The notes under the pieces: generated by a model | The model's input: only the letters and a program-made list of their open reading frames with translations | Told to the model about the DNA's origin: nothing | Databases searched by the model: none | Shown here: piece by piece, positions 17,599-26,086 of the stretch | Numbering within the stretch: the stretch's first letter is position 1 | How the letters are laid out: every line of letters starts with the position of its first letter | Made by a program: the position numbers and the translations under genes | NCBI RefSeq assembly: GCF_042682685.1 | Contig: NZ_JBHUHX010000021.1 | Coordinates: 62,001-126,000, forward strand | Reading direction: 5' to 3' | DNA: 64,000 nt | DNA from: Imhoffiella fuscus | GTDB lineage: Bacteria; Pseudomonadota; Gammaproteobacteria; Chromatiales; Chromatiaceae

Positions 17599-19314
17599 AT
17601 GGACATCTCGGCAATACTCTTAGGCATCGTCGTCATCCTTGCGGCGACGGCGGTCTGCGTCATCCTGTTCGAGCGCCTTGGCTTCGGGGCGATTCTGGGC
17701 TTTATCGTCGCCGGCATCCTCATCGGTCCCTATACGCCGGGTCCGGTGCCCTTTCGCGCGGTCGATGAGCTGCAGAGCATCGCCGAGCTCGGCGTGGTCC
17801 TGTTCATGTTCAGTGTCGGTCTGGAAATGCGGCCCGGGAAGGTCTGGCAGATGCGCCGCCTGATCTTTGGCCTAGGCTCCGCGCAGATGCTGCTGACGGC
17901 GGCCGTTCTTGCCGCCTACCTGATCTTCGTTCTGCATGCGCCTTGGGAAGCCGCCACCATCGTCGGCCTCGCGTTCGGCATGTCGTCTACTGCCATCGTG
18001 ATGGGGACGCTGGGGGAGCGCGGCGAACTCGCGACTGAGCACGGAAGAGCCACCTTCGCGGTTCTGATGGCGCAGGACATATGGATCGTACCCGTGATGG
18101 CCTTGGTCCCGATTCTGGCCCACACGAAACACCACGACGCCCCGATTCCTCTTTGGCAAACGATCCTGCTGGTGATCGGCGCGATCGCAGGTATCTTCGT
18201 GATCGGGCGCTGGCTGTTGCCGGCCGTGCTCGGCTATTGCGCACGCCGACGTCAGATGGATGCCTTCGGTCTGTTTCTGTTTCTCGCCGTGATCCTGGCC
18301 GCCTGGTCCATGGATCAGGTGGGTATATCCATGACCTTGGGTACGTTCCTCCTCGGGATGCTGCTCTCGGCATCGGACCTTCGTTATCAGATCGAAGCGA
18401 CCGTCGCGCCGTTCAAGCAGACCCTGATGGGACTGTTCTTCATTGCGGTGGGGATGTCCATCGATGTCGGGGCGCTGCTGCGGGACTGGCAACTGCTGCT
18501 CGTCCACGTCCCGATCGTGCTGGTGATCAAGGGGGGGCTGCTCAGCGGACTCGCCCTCGCGTTCGGCGTCGGCCGCTCGGCAGCCATTCGCACCGGGTTC
18601 TATCTGTCTCAGGTCGGCGAATTTGCCTTCGTCCTTTTGGGGGTGGCGGCCGTTGCCGGACTGTTGAGCAGCGACAGGCACACCCTGGCCATGCTGGTGG
18701 TGGCGATCAGCATGATCGCGACACCGCTGATGGTCAAAGCGGGCGCCCTGGTGGCCGATCTGCTCGGGACAGCCCCCGCGCGCACGGACCCGGAATTGTC
18801 CGCCGATCTGAGCCGGCATGTCGTCATCGTCGGCTACGACGAGGTGGGACAGCTCATGGACCTGATGCTGGAGCGGGCGAATCTACCCCACGTTGCCGTC
18901 GAGCGGGACATCGTTGTCGTACAGCGTGCCCTGCGTGCCGGGCGCAGGGTCTTTTTCGGCGACCTCTACAGCCGCTCGACCCAAGAGGCCGCCGGACTCG
19001 GCAAGGCCGCTGCGGTGTTCGTGACCTCGCGCGACTCGGAGTCCGCCATGGCGCTGGCTCTGACGCTGCATCATTTCTATCAGCATCTGAACGTTTATGT
19101 GCGCGTACGCACACTCGCCGAACAGGAAGCGCTGGTTGCCAAGGGCATCAAGCATGCGGGCACGGGCTACATCGAGAGCACCTTGGCCCGAGGCGGCATG
19201 TTGCTGAAGGATCTCGGGGTCTCGGACGACGCCGTCAGCGAGTTGGCAAGTGTGCTACGCCACGACGATTACGCCCTTATCCGCGCGGTCTATGCCAAAG
19301 TCGAGAGGGGGTAG
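17599..19314 (+). CDS. KefB-like cation:proton antiporter with TrkA-N domain (CPA2)
   Basis: A protein of 571 residues. The first 390 form about 12 membrane helices of the Na+/H+ exchanger fold (GFIVAGILIGPYTPG, then GLEMRP, then LSQVGEFAFVLLG). Residues about 405-520 form a TrkA-N nucleotide-binding domain. Members drive glutathione-gated K+ efflux or general K+/H+ exchange. The Rossmann motif reads G412-Y-D-E-V-G417: the middle glycine of GxGxxG is Asp, which may alter nucleotide binding. I chose the ATG at 17599 (MDISAIL) because it opens directly into the first helix; the upstream extension in frame lacks family similarity. Confidence 0.85.
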   Translation: MDISAILLGIVVILAATAVCVILFERLGFGAILGFIVAGILIGPYTPGPVPFRAVDELQSIAELGVVLFMFSVGLEMRPGKVWQMRRLIFGLGSAQMLLTAAVLAAYLIFVLHAPWEAATIVGLAFGMSSTAIVMGTLGERGELATEHGRATFAVLMAQDIWIVPVMALVPILAHTKHHDAPIPLWQTILLVIGAIAGIFVIGRWLLPAVLGYCARRRQMDAFGLFLFLAVILAAWSMDQVGISMTLGTFLLGMLLSASDLRYQIEATVAPFKQTLMGLFFIAVGMSIDVGALLRDWQLLLVHVPIVLVIKGGLLSGLALAFGVGRSAAIRTGFYLSQVGEFAFVLLGVAAVAGLLSSDRHTLAMLVVAISMIATPLMVKAGALVADLLGTAPARTDPELSADLSRHVVIVGYDEVGQLMDLMLERANLPHVAVERDIVVVQRALRAGRRVFFGDLYSRSTQEAAGLGKAAAVFVTSRDSESAMALALTLHHFYQHLNVYVRVRTLAEQEALVAKGIKHAGTGYIESTLARGGMLLKDLGVSDDAVSELASVLRHDDYALIRAVYAKVERG

Positions 19315-19361
19315 GAGGCGACCTGAGGGGCTGAGGCGCGTTGCTGGCTTTTTATACACCT

Positions 19362-19394
19362 ATCGTCATCGCACTTTCATCCAACCTTCATGTC
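19362..19394 (+). promoter_or_regulatory. Candidate Pho box: three 11-bp direct repeats
   Basis: Three consecutive 11-base units, ATCGTCATCGC, ACTTTCATCCA and ACCTTCATGTC, carry TCAT at exactly 11-base spacing (19366, 19377, 19388). This is the layout of PhoB binding sites, where the conserved core is TGTCAT or TTCAT every helical turn. It sits 110 bases upstream of a PhoX-like gene, itself a classic Pho-regulon member. I did not find a clear -10 box at the ideal distance. Confidence 0.62.
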
Positions 19395-19504
19395 TCCCTG
19401 ATCCGGAGGGCATGGTTTTTCCTTAATCTCAGCGCTTCTTTGTCGACGTCTTGTTCATCCGGGCGTTCGCATGACGAGCCCGCGCGATTTTGGAGCCTGA
19501 TTCC

Positions 19505-21346
19505 ATGACACATGCCCTCAGTAAAGCCATGTGCAGTCTGCCGGTGATGATGCTGGCGCTTGGCTGTAGTCAATCGAACGCCGATTTCGGGACGCTCGAA
19601 TTCTCCGAGGTTTCGGTTCCGGTCACGCAGGACGAGAAGCGAGCGATTCGTGCATCGGACAGCGTGACCATCGACGGCACGACCTATCCCATTGGCTATC
19701 ACGATCTGGTGCGCACCAACCAGACCCTGAGCAAACTCGATGGTCGCGGCAGCGAGACCGCCGTCTTCGGGCTGCTCAAGGACAAGGACGGCCAGCCGAT
19801 GCTTCAGGAGGACGCGAGCCCCTGGGTCTGTACCAATGGCTCGGGGCCGGATCACACCTCGCTCCTGCGCTACGGAACCAGTCTGTTCGCGGTGACCCAG
19901 CTCGAATGCAGTGTCGGCGGCGCCTATGTCACCAAGCTGGACCAGGATGCCGAGGGCAATCTCACGGCGCTCTCCACCCGCTCGGTGGATTTCTCCGATG
20001 TCTTCGGGACCTACGTCAACTGTGCCGGCGTGACCACCCCCTGGAACAGCCATTTGGGCTCGGAGGAATACGAGCCGCCGATGGCCATCTTCAATGCCGA
20101 GGCCGAGAACCAAGCCTGGTTCGACGATCCGACCTGGCACGATGCCCACATGCAGGCCATCGCCGACTACAACAAGATCGAGAATACCGCCGAGAACGCC
20201 GCCTATTTCGGCTACATGTTCGGCTGGATTCCCGAGATCAAGGTCACCTCGGCGGATGGTCGGAACCGGGTCGCCAAGCATTTCGCCATGGGTCGTTTCG
20301 CCCATGAACTGGCCTACGTGATGCCCGACGAGCGCACCGTCTATCTCTCCGACGACGGCACCAACGTGGGGCTCTTCCTCTTCGTCGCCGATCGCGCCAA
20401 GGTGCTGAGTTCCGGAACCCTCTATGCGGCGCACTGGGTTCAGACCTCGGGCGAGGGTTCCGGTCGTGCCGATATCGAATGGATCAACTTGGGGCATGCC
20501 ACCAACGACGAGATCCGTGCCGCGATCGAGGCCAAGACCACCTTCGCCGACATGTTCGACCGAGTCGAGCCGCTCGACGCGGAGGCCGGTACCTGTCCCG
20601 ACGGCTATACCAGCACCAACACCTATGACGAGGGCCTGCTCTGCACCCGCCTCAAATCCGGCATGGACAAGATCGCCTCGCGTCTCGAGACCCGTCTCTA
20701 TGCCGCCCATCAGGGTGCGACGACCGAGTTCCGCAAGGAAGAGGGTCTTACCTATAACCCCGACGACAAGGTGCTCTACGTCGCTATGAGCGAGGTCGCC
20801 AAGGGTATGGAGGACAGGGCCTCTCAGGACGTGGGCGGTCCGAACCACATTCGTCTGACCAAGAACAAGTGCGGTGCGGTGTACGGCATGAACCTCAAGG
20901 GCGAGGTCTCGGATACCGAGGGGAATGCGATCGACAGCGACTATGTCGCCCACAACATGTGGGGCCTGATCGCCGGTCAGTCGAAGGACTACAGCGGCAC
21001 CGAGCTGTCCGATAACAGCTGTGACGTCGATGGCATCGCCTCGCCCGATAACCTGACCTATCTGCCTAAGTATCGGACCCTGGTCATCGGCGAGGACACC
21101 AGCGCCCACCAGAACGATTATGTCTGGAGCTACAACATCGATGCCAAGACGCTGACTCGCATCGCCACCACGCCTTACGGTGCGGAGACGACCTCGCCCT
21201 TCTGGGATGCCAACATCCATGGTCACGGCTACCTGACCCTGGTCACCCAGCATCCCTATGGCGAGTCCGACGAGGATAAGGCCTTGAGCCCGGACGACAA
21301 GGAATCCCACGTCGGCTATATCGGTCCCTTCCCGCCGCTGGACTGA
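19505..21346 (+). CDS. PhoX-like (DUF839) secreted phosphatase-type protein
   Basis: A protein of 613 residues. The N-terminus has a hydrophobic segment ending in LALGCSQS, probably a lipoprotein signal, though the lipobox is imperfect. The body has the beta-propeller style repeats and the PDNLT...LVIGED...HQNDYVWSYN segment of the PhoX/DUF839 family, whose founding members are Ca2+/Fe3+-dependent alkaline phosphatases. Ligand residues were not verified one by one, so phosphatase activity is inference. The ATG at 19505 has GGAG nine bases upstream; a TTG 15 bases earlier is less likely. It is followed by a diheme cytochrome gene and preceded by a candidate Pho box. Confidence 0.68.
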   Translation: MTHALSKAMCSLPVMMLALGCSQSNADFGTLEFSEVSVPVTQDEKRAIRASDSVTIDGTTYPIGYHDLVRTNQTLSKLDGRGSETAVFGLLKDKDGQPMLQEDASPWVCTNGSGPDHTSLLRYGTSLFAVTQLECSVGGAYVTKLDQDAEGNLTALSTRSVDFSDVFGTYVNCAGVTTPWNSHLGSEEYEPPMAIFNAEAENQAWFDDPTWHDAHMQAIADYNKIENTAENAAYFGYMFGWIPEIKVTSADGRNRVAKHFAMGRFAHELAYVMPDERTVYLSDDGTNVGLFLFVADRAKVLSSGTLYAAHWVQTSGEGSGRADIEWINLGHATNDEIRAAIEAKTTFADMFDRVEPLDAEAGTCPDGYTSTNTYDEGLLCTRLKSGMDKIASRLETRLYAAHQGATTEFRKEEGLTYNPDDKVLYVAMSEVAKGMEDRASQDVGGPNHIRLTKNKCGAVYGMNLKGEVSDTEGNAIDSDYVAHNMWGLIAGQSKDYSGTELSDNSCDVDGIASPDNLTYLPKYRTLVIGEDTSAHQNDYVWSYNIDAKTLTRIATTPYGAETTSPFWDANIHGHGYLTLVTQHPYGESDEDKALSPDDKESHVGYIGPFPPLD

Positions 21347-21367
21347 TCGGCGGTCTCGGACTCGAAG

Positions 21368-21394
21368 GGGGCGCATCCAGAACGGGTGCGTCCC
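21368..21394 (+). repeat. Intercistronic stem-loop
   Basis: GGGGCGCATCC at 21368-21378 pairs with GGGTGCGTCCC at 21384-21394 over 11 positions, counting two G-U pairs, around the loop AGAAC. No T-run follows, so it is more likely an RNA-processing or stability element, or a Rho-dependent pause, between the PhoX-like gene and the cytochrome gene than a simple terminator. Confidence 0.5.
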
Positions 21395-21427
21395 TGTGCG
21401 TTCGTGCGCTTGATGGAGCGATTCGCG

Positions 21428-23098
21428 ATGAAGCATGTGATCTATGCCAGCGGTTTCTGCGGCCTGGTGTTGACCGGTGCCGTTCTGGCGGCCGACGATG
21501 GGGCGACCAGCGAGACGGTCGTCGACCTGAGCGACGACCGTCTTGGCAACCTGACCGCCTATATCAGCCCCCAGTGCTATACCAAGACCGAGGATGCCGC
21601 AGGGCAGGTCTTCAATCCCTGTTTCGTCTGTCATACGCGCGGTCGCATCCCGACCTATCTCGATGACAGCGATCTACAGCTTTCTTACAGCCTGCCGGGC
21701 GACGCGCTGGAGAATCCCTGGAGCAATCTGCGCGTCGACCGCAGTGCCCAGGTGGCGGCGATCAGCGACGCAGCGATACTCGACTATGTCCGCACCGACA
21801 ACTATCGCGGCGACTCGGATCGTCCGACCCTGGCCGAGACCCTGACCCAGCGTCTCCCTGAGACTTGGGATCTCGATCAGAACGGACGCTGGGACGGCTA
21901 TGTGCCGGACGCCTATTTCGCGTTCGACGATCGGGGTTTCGATCGTACTCCGGAGCAGGGATACAGCGGCTGGCGGGCGTTCGGCTATGCGCCCTTTCCC
22001 GGAACCTTCTGGCCCACCAACGGTTCGACGGACGATGTCCTCATCCGTTTGGCGGATTCCTTCCGGCAGGATGCCGAGGGGCGCTTCGATCTGAGCGTCT
22101 ACGCGATCAATCTGGCGGTGGTCGAGTCGCTGGTCCGGCGTCGGGATGTGCCAATCGATCCGGTCGACGAAATCGGCCTCGGGGTGGATTTGGACAAGGA
22201 CGGACATCTGGGCACGGCGAGCAGGATCGTCTTCGACTGGGCGCCGCTCGAAGGCCGCACCATGTCCTATGTCGGACGTGCGGGCGCGCTGCAAGCACGG
22301 GGCGAGGTCCATCTGGCGGCCGGTCTCTTTCCGGAGGGCACCGAGTTCCTGCATAGCGTCCGCTATATCGATCTGGATGAGGAGGGCGCGCCGCGTCTGG
22401 CCGCGCGGATGAAGGAGCTCAGATACGCACGCAAGAACGTCTGGTACAGTTATGCCGAGCTCAAGGGCATCAACGACCGCGAGGGCGCCGAGCGGGCGCT
22501 GGATCCCGATATCCTCAAGTCCGTGCCAGGCGACTTCGAGCGTGGAATGTTCACCCAGGGCTGGGTCTATCAGGGATTCATCGAGGACCGCGTCGGTCGC
22601 CTACGTCCGCAGTCTCAGGAGGAGACGCTGTTCTGCATGGGCTGTCACGGTGGGATCGGTGCCACCACGGACACCATCTTCTCCTTCCCGCGCCGTCTCG
22701 GGTACGAAACCGATCAGGGCGGCTGGTTCCATTGGAGCCAACGCGGGCTGGCCGGTCTCCCCGAGCCGCGTCTGGAGGACGGTGGCTATGAGTACAGTCG
22801 CTATCTGGAGATCAACGGCGCCGGTGACGAGTTCCGCGCCAATACCGAGGTGATGGCGCGCTTCTTCGACGACGAGGGGAAATTGCGTCCCGAGTCCATC
22901 GCTGAGTTGCACGAGGATATGGGAGCGCTGATCCTGCCGTCCGCCGAGCGCGCACTGATGCTGGACAAGGCCTATCGGGTCATCGTCCAGGAACAGTCGT
23001 TTCGGCAGGGGCGGGATGCGACGGTCAGTCCGCCGCAGAATGTGCATGAACTTCTGATCCAGAACCAGCCGACCGGGGTCGCCGAGCCGACACTCTGA
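21428..23098 (+). CDS. Periplasmic diheme c-type cytochrome, unknown role
   Basis: A protein of 556 residues with a signal peptide (MKHVIYASGFCGLVLTGAVLAA). Two heme c attachment motifs, CFVCH at 65-69 and CMGCH at 403-407, are placed in two halves, suggesting a large two-domain redox protein. I do not recognise the family; between the hemes lie Trp- and Gly-rich stretches (YSGWRAFGYAPFPGTFWPTNG). The ATG at 21428 gives the signal peptide and has GGAG nine bases before it; an ATG at 21413 is possible. It lies 81 bases after the PhoX-like gene and ends at a strong bidirectional terminator, so the two genes probably form one transcription unit. Confidence 0.75.
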   Translation: MKHVIYASGFCGLVLTGAVLAADDGATSETVVDLSDDRLGNLTAYISPQCYTKTEDAAGQVFNPCFVCHTRGRIPTYLDDSDLQLSYSLPGDALENPWSNLRVDRSAQVAAISDAAILDYVRTDNYRGDSDRPTLAETLTQRLPETWDLDQNGRWDGYVPDAYFAFDDRGFDRTPEQGYSGWRAFGYAPFPGTFWPTNGSTDDVLIRLADSFRQDAEGRFDLSVYAINLAVVESLVRRRDVPIDPVDEIGLGVDLDKDGHLGTASRIVFDWAPLEGRTMSYVGRAGALQARGEVHLAAGLFPEGTEFLHSVRYIDLDEEGAPRLAARMKELRYARKNVWYSYAELKGINDREGAERALDPDILKSVPGDFERGMFTQGWVYQGFIEDRVGRLRPQSQEETLFCMGCHGGIGATTDTIFSFPRRLGYETDQGGWFHWSQRGLAGLPEPRLEDGGYEYSRYLEINGAGDEFRANTEVMARFFDDEGKLRPESIAELHEDMGALILPSAERALMLDKAYRVIVQEQSFRQGRDATVSPPQNVHELLIQNQPTGVAEPTL

Positions 23099-23103
23099 GT
23101 CTA

Positions 23104-23149
23104 CCGAGGCCGGGTCTCACGGGGTTTTTCCCAGTGAGATCGGCCTCGG
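23104..23149. terminator. Bidirectional terminator between convergent genes
   Basis: CCGAGGCCG (23104-23112) pairs with CGGCCTCGG (23141-23149), extended inwards by TCTCAC with GTGAGA around a T-rich loop. TTTT follows on the plus strand. It serves the cytochrome gene and probably also the convergent operon ending at 23161. Confidence 0.82.
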
Positions 23150-23160
23150 TTTTGGCGTCT

Positions 23161-24108
23161 TCATGTCTTGTCGGAAGGTGTGCCGAAGAGGTCGGCCAGA
23201 CCTTCCAGCTCTTCTCGCGCCTGCGCATCATCGAGGTCGGCATCGGTTGGCGGCTTATCGGCCTGTTCGTCGTCATCCGCCGGTTGTTCCTCGGGTTGTT
23301 CCTCGGCTGGTGCGCTCGGGAGCCCGAATATATCCTCTTCCTCCTCCTCGATCGCCGGCGCGTCCTGATCGGGAGGCGTCGTCTGCTTGTCGGTCGCCGG
23401 GGAATCGGGCTCGATTCCGAGCGCGCTCAATGCGACGTCGTCCAAATCCTCCACCTCTTCGAGCGCGTCCGGCTGTGGCTCGTCCTCCGCTTCCTTCTTG
23501 GGTGGCGCCTGCGTCTCGGGTTCCTCGGGGATATCTTCGAATGTCTCCTCGAATACCTCTTCCTCTTCTTCCGGCTCGGGGTCCGGTGCCTTTCCGTCGG
23601 GCGCTTCGTTCTTGTCGAAGGCGGCCATGTATTCGTCCATGAGGCGTTCGAGCGTCTGCTTGGTGTTGTCCAGCTCCAGTGCCAGTGCGGCTTTCTCCTC
23701 CACGAGACTTCCGACTTTGCCGGCATCCACCATGCCGCTCGGCGTGATGTGCGCCCAGGGGGTCAGAACCTTGGTCAGCTCGGCCGGAATATCCCTTAGC
23801 TTGGCACCGTCGCGTTCCAGGTAGAGGCTCAGCATGGCGCTGTAGAAGGCCTTTTCGCGCTCGACATATTCGTCGACCTTCGAGTTCAGTTCGCTTCCTT
23901 CCAGTTTGTAGGTGTTCGCGAACAGGTCCGACAAGGCGTCGCGGCGGTCGACCTCCTGCTCTTGCAGCTCTTCCAGGACCGCGCTGGCATGGTCATGATC
24001 GGTGTTTCTCTGGTCGCGATTGCGCCGCAGAAGCAGGAACAGGGTTCCCCAGGCGATGAACCCGAACTCCACCGCGAGGATGAGGCTGCCGAGCTCGATG
24101 GCCGTCAT
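23161..24108 (-). CDS. Membrane-anchored acidic protein, unknown function
   Basis: A protein of 315 residues with one N-terminal membrane helix (about 5-27), a short basic stretch, then a helical coiled-coil-like region to about 165 (LEELQEQEVDRRDALSDLF...), and a very acidic, Pro-rich and presumably disordered tail (about 170-315) rich in Glu and Asp. I do not recognise a family. Its ATG overlaps the stop of the VWA gene by four bases, so the two products are likely partners, both anchored in the inner membrane. It is the last gene of the operon that begins with the response regulator. Confidence 0.72.
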   Translation of the reverse strand: MTAIELGSLILAVEFGFIAWGTLFLLLRRNRDQRNTDHDHASAVLEELQEQEVDRRDALSDLFANTYKLEGSELNSKVDEYVEREKAFYSAMLSLYLERDGAKLRDIPAELTKVLTPWAHITPSGMVDAGKVGSLVEEKAALALELDNTKQTLERLMDEYMAAFDKNEAPDGKAPDPEPEEEEEVFEETFEDIPEEPETQAPPKKEAEDEPQPDALEEVEDLDDVALSALGIEPDSPATDKQTTPPDQDAPAIEEEEEDIFGLPSAPAEEQPEEQPADDDEQADKPPTDADLDDAQAREELEGLADLFGTPSDKT

Positions 24109-25982
24109 TGCTTCTTACCTTTGGTCTTGGCTGTCTTCTTCGATGTCTTCTTGGGTTGTTTCAGGAACCAGAGCGTCGGCCCGATGAAGAGCGCCAGGAT
24201 GACATTGCCGCCGGCCAGCACGAGGGAAAGGTCCAGCCAGGAGAAATCCGAAGGCTCTGTCTTCTCGGCAGTGGGCGGCGCCTCGAATTCGAAATCGAAG
24301 TGCCCCGTGTCCGGTTTGAAAACGATCGGTTCGCCGCTCGGGGTGCGGGCGAAGACCTTCCCCGATAGTTCGTAACTTCCTGGCTGCAGTGCCGGGAAAC
24401 GGAAACCGATGGGGAGTTTCTGGGTGCCCTTGAGTTCGAGCACCGACGTTGTGTCCTTAGGGTCCTTCAGCAGGAGATAGCCGCCGAGGCTTTTGGGGTC
24501 GACCAGATCCGCTTCGGCGCTGAGCGTGACCTCAATGTTGTGGGCGGGGAATTCCTCCGACGGCGGACGTTGCTTGTATTCGACCGCGATCGGCGGTCCG
24601 CTGACCTTGAAGTGCCGCACCGCCTGGCGTTTGAAGGTCCCGCCGTCGATGACGCATTCGAGCTGATAGTCGCCGGGCGCGAGGTTGCTGGTGCCCAGTG
24701 CGGCTTGGAAGCGACCCGTTTTCGAGTCCAGCGCCATCTCCACCTCATTCGACGGAGGTGGCGTCGCCTCTTCCAGCGTCTTGGGATCGTCCTCAACCTC
24801 GGGTGTCTCTACGGCCTCTTTGTTGGCGATCGTCTGAGCGGGGGCGGCATTCTCCTGAGCGCCGGTCGCGGTGCGCGTCACGGTGGCCGAGAGCAGCTTG
24901 AGCAGGTCCGGTCGGGTGACGGGCTGGCGGTGGTCGGTCAGCCAGGTCTCGACCCTGAGGGCCGTTCCGGCGCTCACCCGATTCGCGAGTTCGCCGACCT
25001 CGATTCCGAGATCCGTGATGACGACCACGCGGTTATCCGGGTCCGAGACGCCTTGAAGGTGCCACTCGCCAGGCTTCGGGCTGGCGATGGTGATGAGGTC
25101 GTATCCGGACTCGGCTCGCCAGACGACGCCTGGCGCCATCTGGCGAGCCGAGATCTTGGTCCCGTCGGGATCGATCAGGGTGGTGCCAGTTTGGCCATCG
25201 TGGAAGGCGAGTAGGGTGAACTCGGAGACCCCGTCGTCGATCCCGAACTTGTTGCCCTGAATCGGCACCGTCGTCGGCGCTGCGGTCTGCTCCAGCATGT
25301 GCAGGAAGACCCGTTGCAGGCTATCTGCGTCCTTGGCGGTTTCCTGCCAGCCGTCGGTCTGTTCGGCGAGTGTTTTCAGCAGATCCTTGTCGACATTGTC
25401 CGAGAGGGCGATGGTGTCGACCCGGATCCGTGCATTCTGTAGCTTGATGAGCTGATTCGAAATGATGCGTTCGCGCGAGGCCGCGCTTTTTTCCTGCTGC
25501 TTGGAGACGTCCACCAATCCGTCCGTCAGCAGCACCAGATGACGGTCGTAGGCGTCGTCGGGCGCCTCCCAGCCGAGGGTCGCTGTCGCGATCGCGCGCT
25601 CGATGTCGGTGAATAGACCGCGCGAATGGATGCGGTCCAGTCGCGAGCGGGTCCGTGATTTCCATGTGTCGTCGACGTTTCCGGGATCTGCCAGGACCTC
25701 GGTCTTTTCGGCGAACAGCCAGACGCCTGCCTTAGCGCCCGCTGGCAGCAGCTCGTTGACCAGTTGAAGCGCAGGGATCCGCAGGTTCTTGGGGTCGGTT
25801 TGGCGCATGCTCCCGGAGACGTCGATCAGGATACGGATATCCGGGGTTTTCGCCTCGGCCGCCGCGAACCAGGCCAGCAGGATCAGGATGAGCGCACGCT
25901 GCCCGGTGACCTGTCGCAGGCTGGATGCGATGAACCCATGAACCAGACGGAGGGAAGGTGCCAAGTTGAACGGATGCGACAT
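24105..25982 (-). CDS. VWA-domain membrane protein (resembles TIGR03503 family)
   Basis: A protein of 625 residues with a signal-type hydrophobic stretch (about 29-44). A von Willebrand factor A domain has an intact metal site DVSGS at 54-58 and TDG in VLLTDGLVDVS. Then come beta-sandwich-like regions and a C-terminal membrane helix (about 585-610) followed by a Lys-rich cytoplasmic tail. Most of the protein would face the periplasm. It resembles, from memory, a gammaproteobacterial VWA family of unknown function (TIGR03503). The ATG at 25982 is the first start giving the signal sequence. Downstream it is coupled to the acidic membrane protein. Confidence 0.78.
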   Translation of the reverse strand: MSHPFNLAPSLRLVHGFIASSLRQVTGQRALILILLAWFAAAEAKTPDIRILIDVSGSMRQTDPKNLRIPALQLVNELLPAGAKAGVWLFAEKTEVLADPGNVDDTWKSRTRSRLDRIHSRGLFTDIERAIATATLGWEAPDDAYDRHLVLLTDGLVDVSKQQEKSAASRERIISNQLIKLQNARIRVDTIALSDNVDKDLLKTLAEQTDGWQETAKDADSLQRVFLHMLEQTAAPTTVPIQGNKFGIDDGVSEFTLLAFHDGQTGTTLIDPDGTKISARQMAPGVVWRAESGYDLITIASPKPGEWHLQGVSDPDNRVVVITDLGIEVGELANRVSAGTALRVETWLTDHRQPVTRPDLLKLLSATVTRTATGAQENAAPAQTIANKEAVETPEVEDDPKTLEEATPPPSNEVEMALDSKTGRFQAALGTSNLAPGDYQLECVIDGGTFKRQAVRHFKVSGPPIAVEYKQRPPSEEFPAHNIEVTLSAEADLVDPKSLGGYLLLKDPKDTTSVLELKGTQKLPIGFRFPALQPGSYELSGKVFARTPSGEPIVFKPDTGHFDFEFEAPPTAEKTEPSDFSWLDLSLVLAGGNVILALFIGPTLWFLKQPKKTSKKTAKTKGKKQ

Positions 25983-26086
25983 ACTGAGTGTCTCGGACCG
26001 AGGTCCCTTGTCTTGAGCGCTTTCGCTCGGCCGGGAGCTGCCGGGCGACTCGATGTGCAGGGTCGCGGGGATTTCTCCCGACGTCG

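Noticed and set aside
19388..21634. A 748-codon open frame on the minus strand
   Set aside because: Antisense to the PhoX-like gene and spanning its promoter; the translation is repetitive in Gly, Val, Asp and Ile without a recognisable fold.
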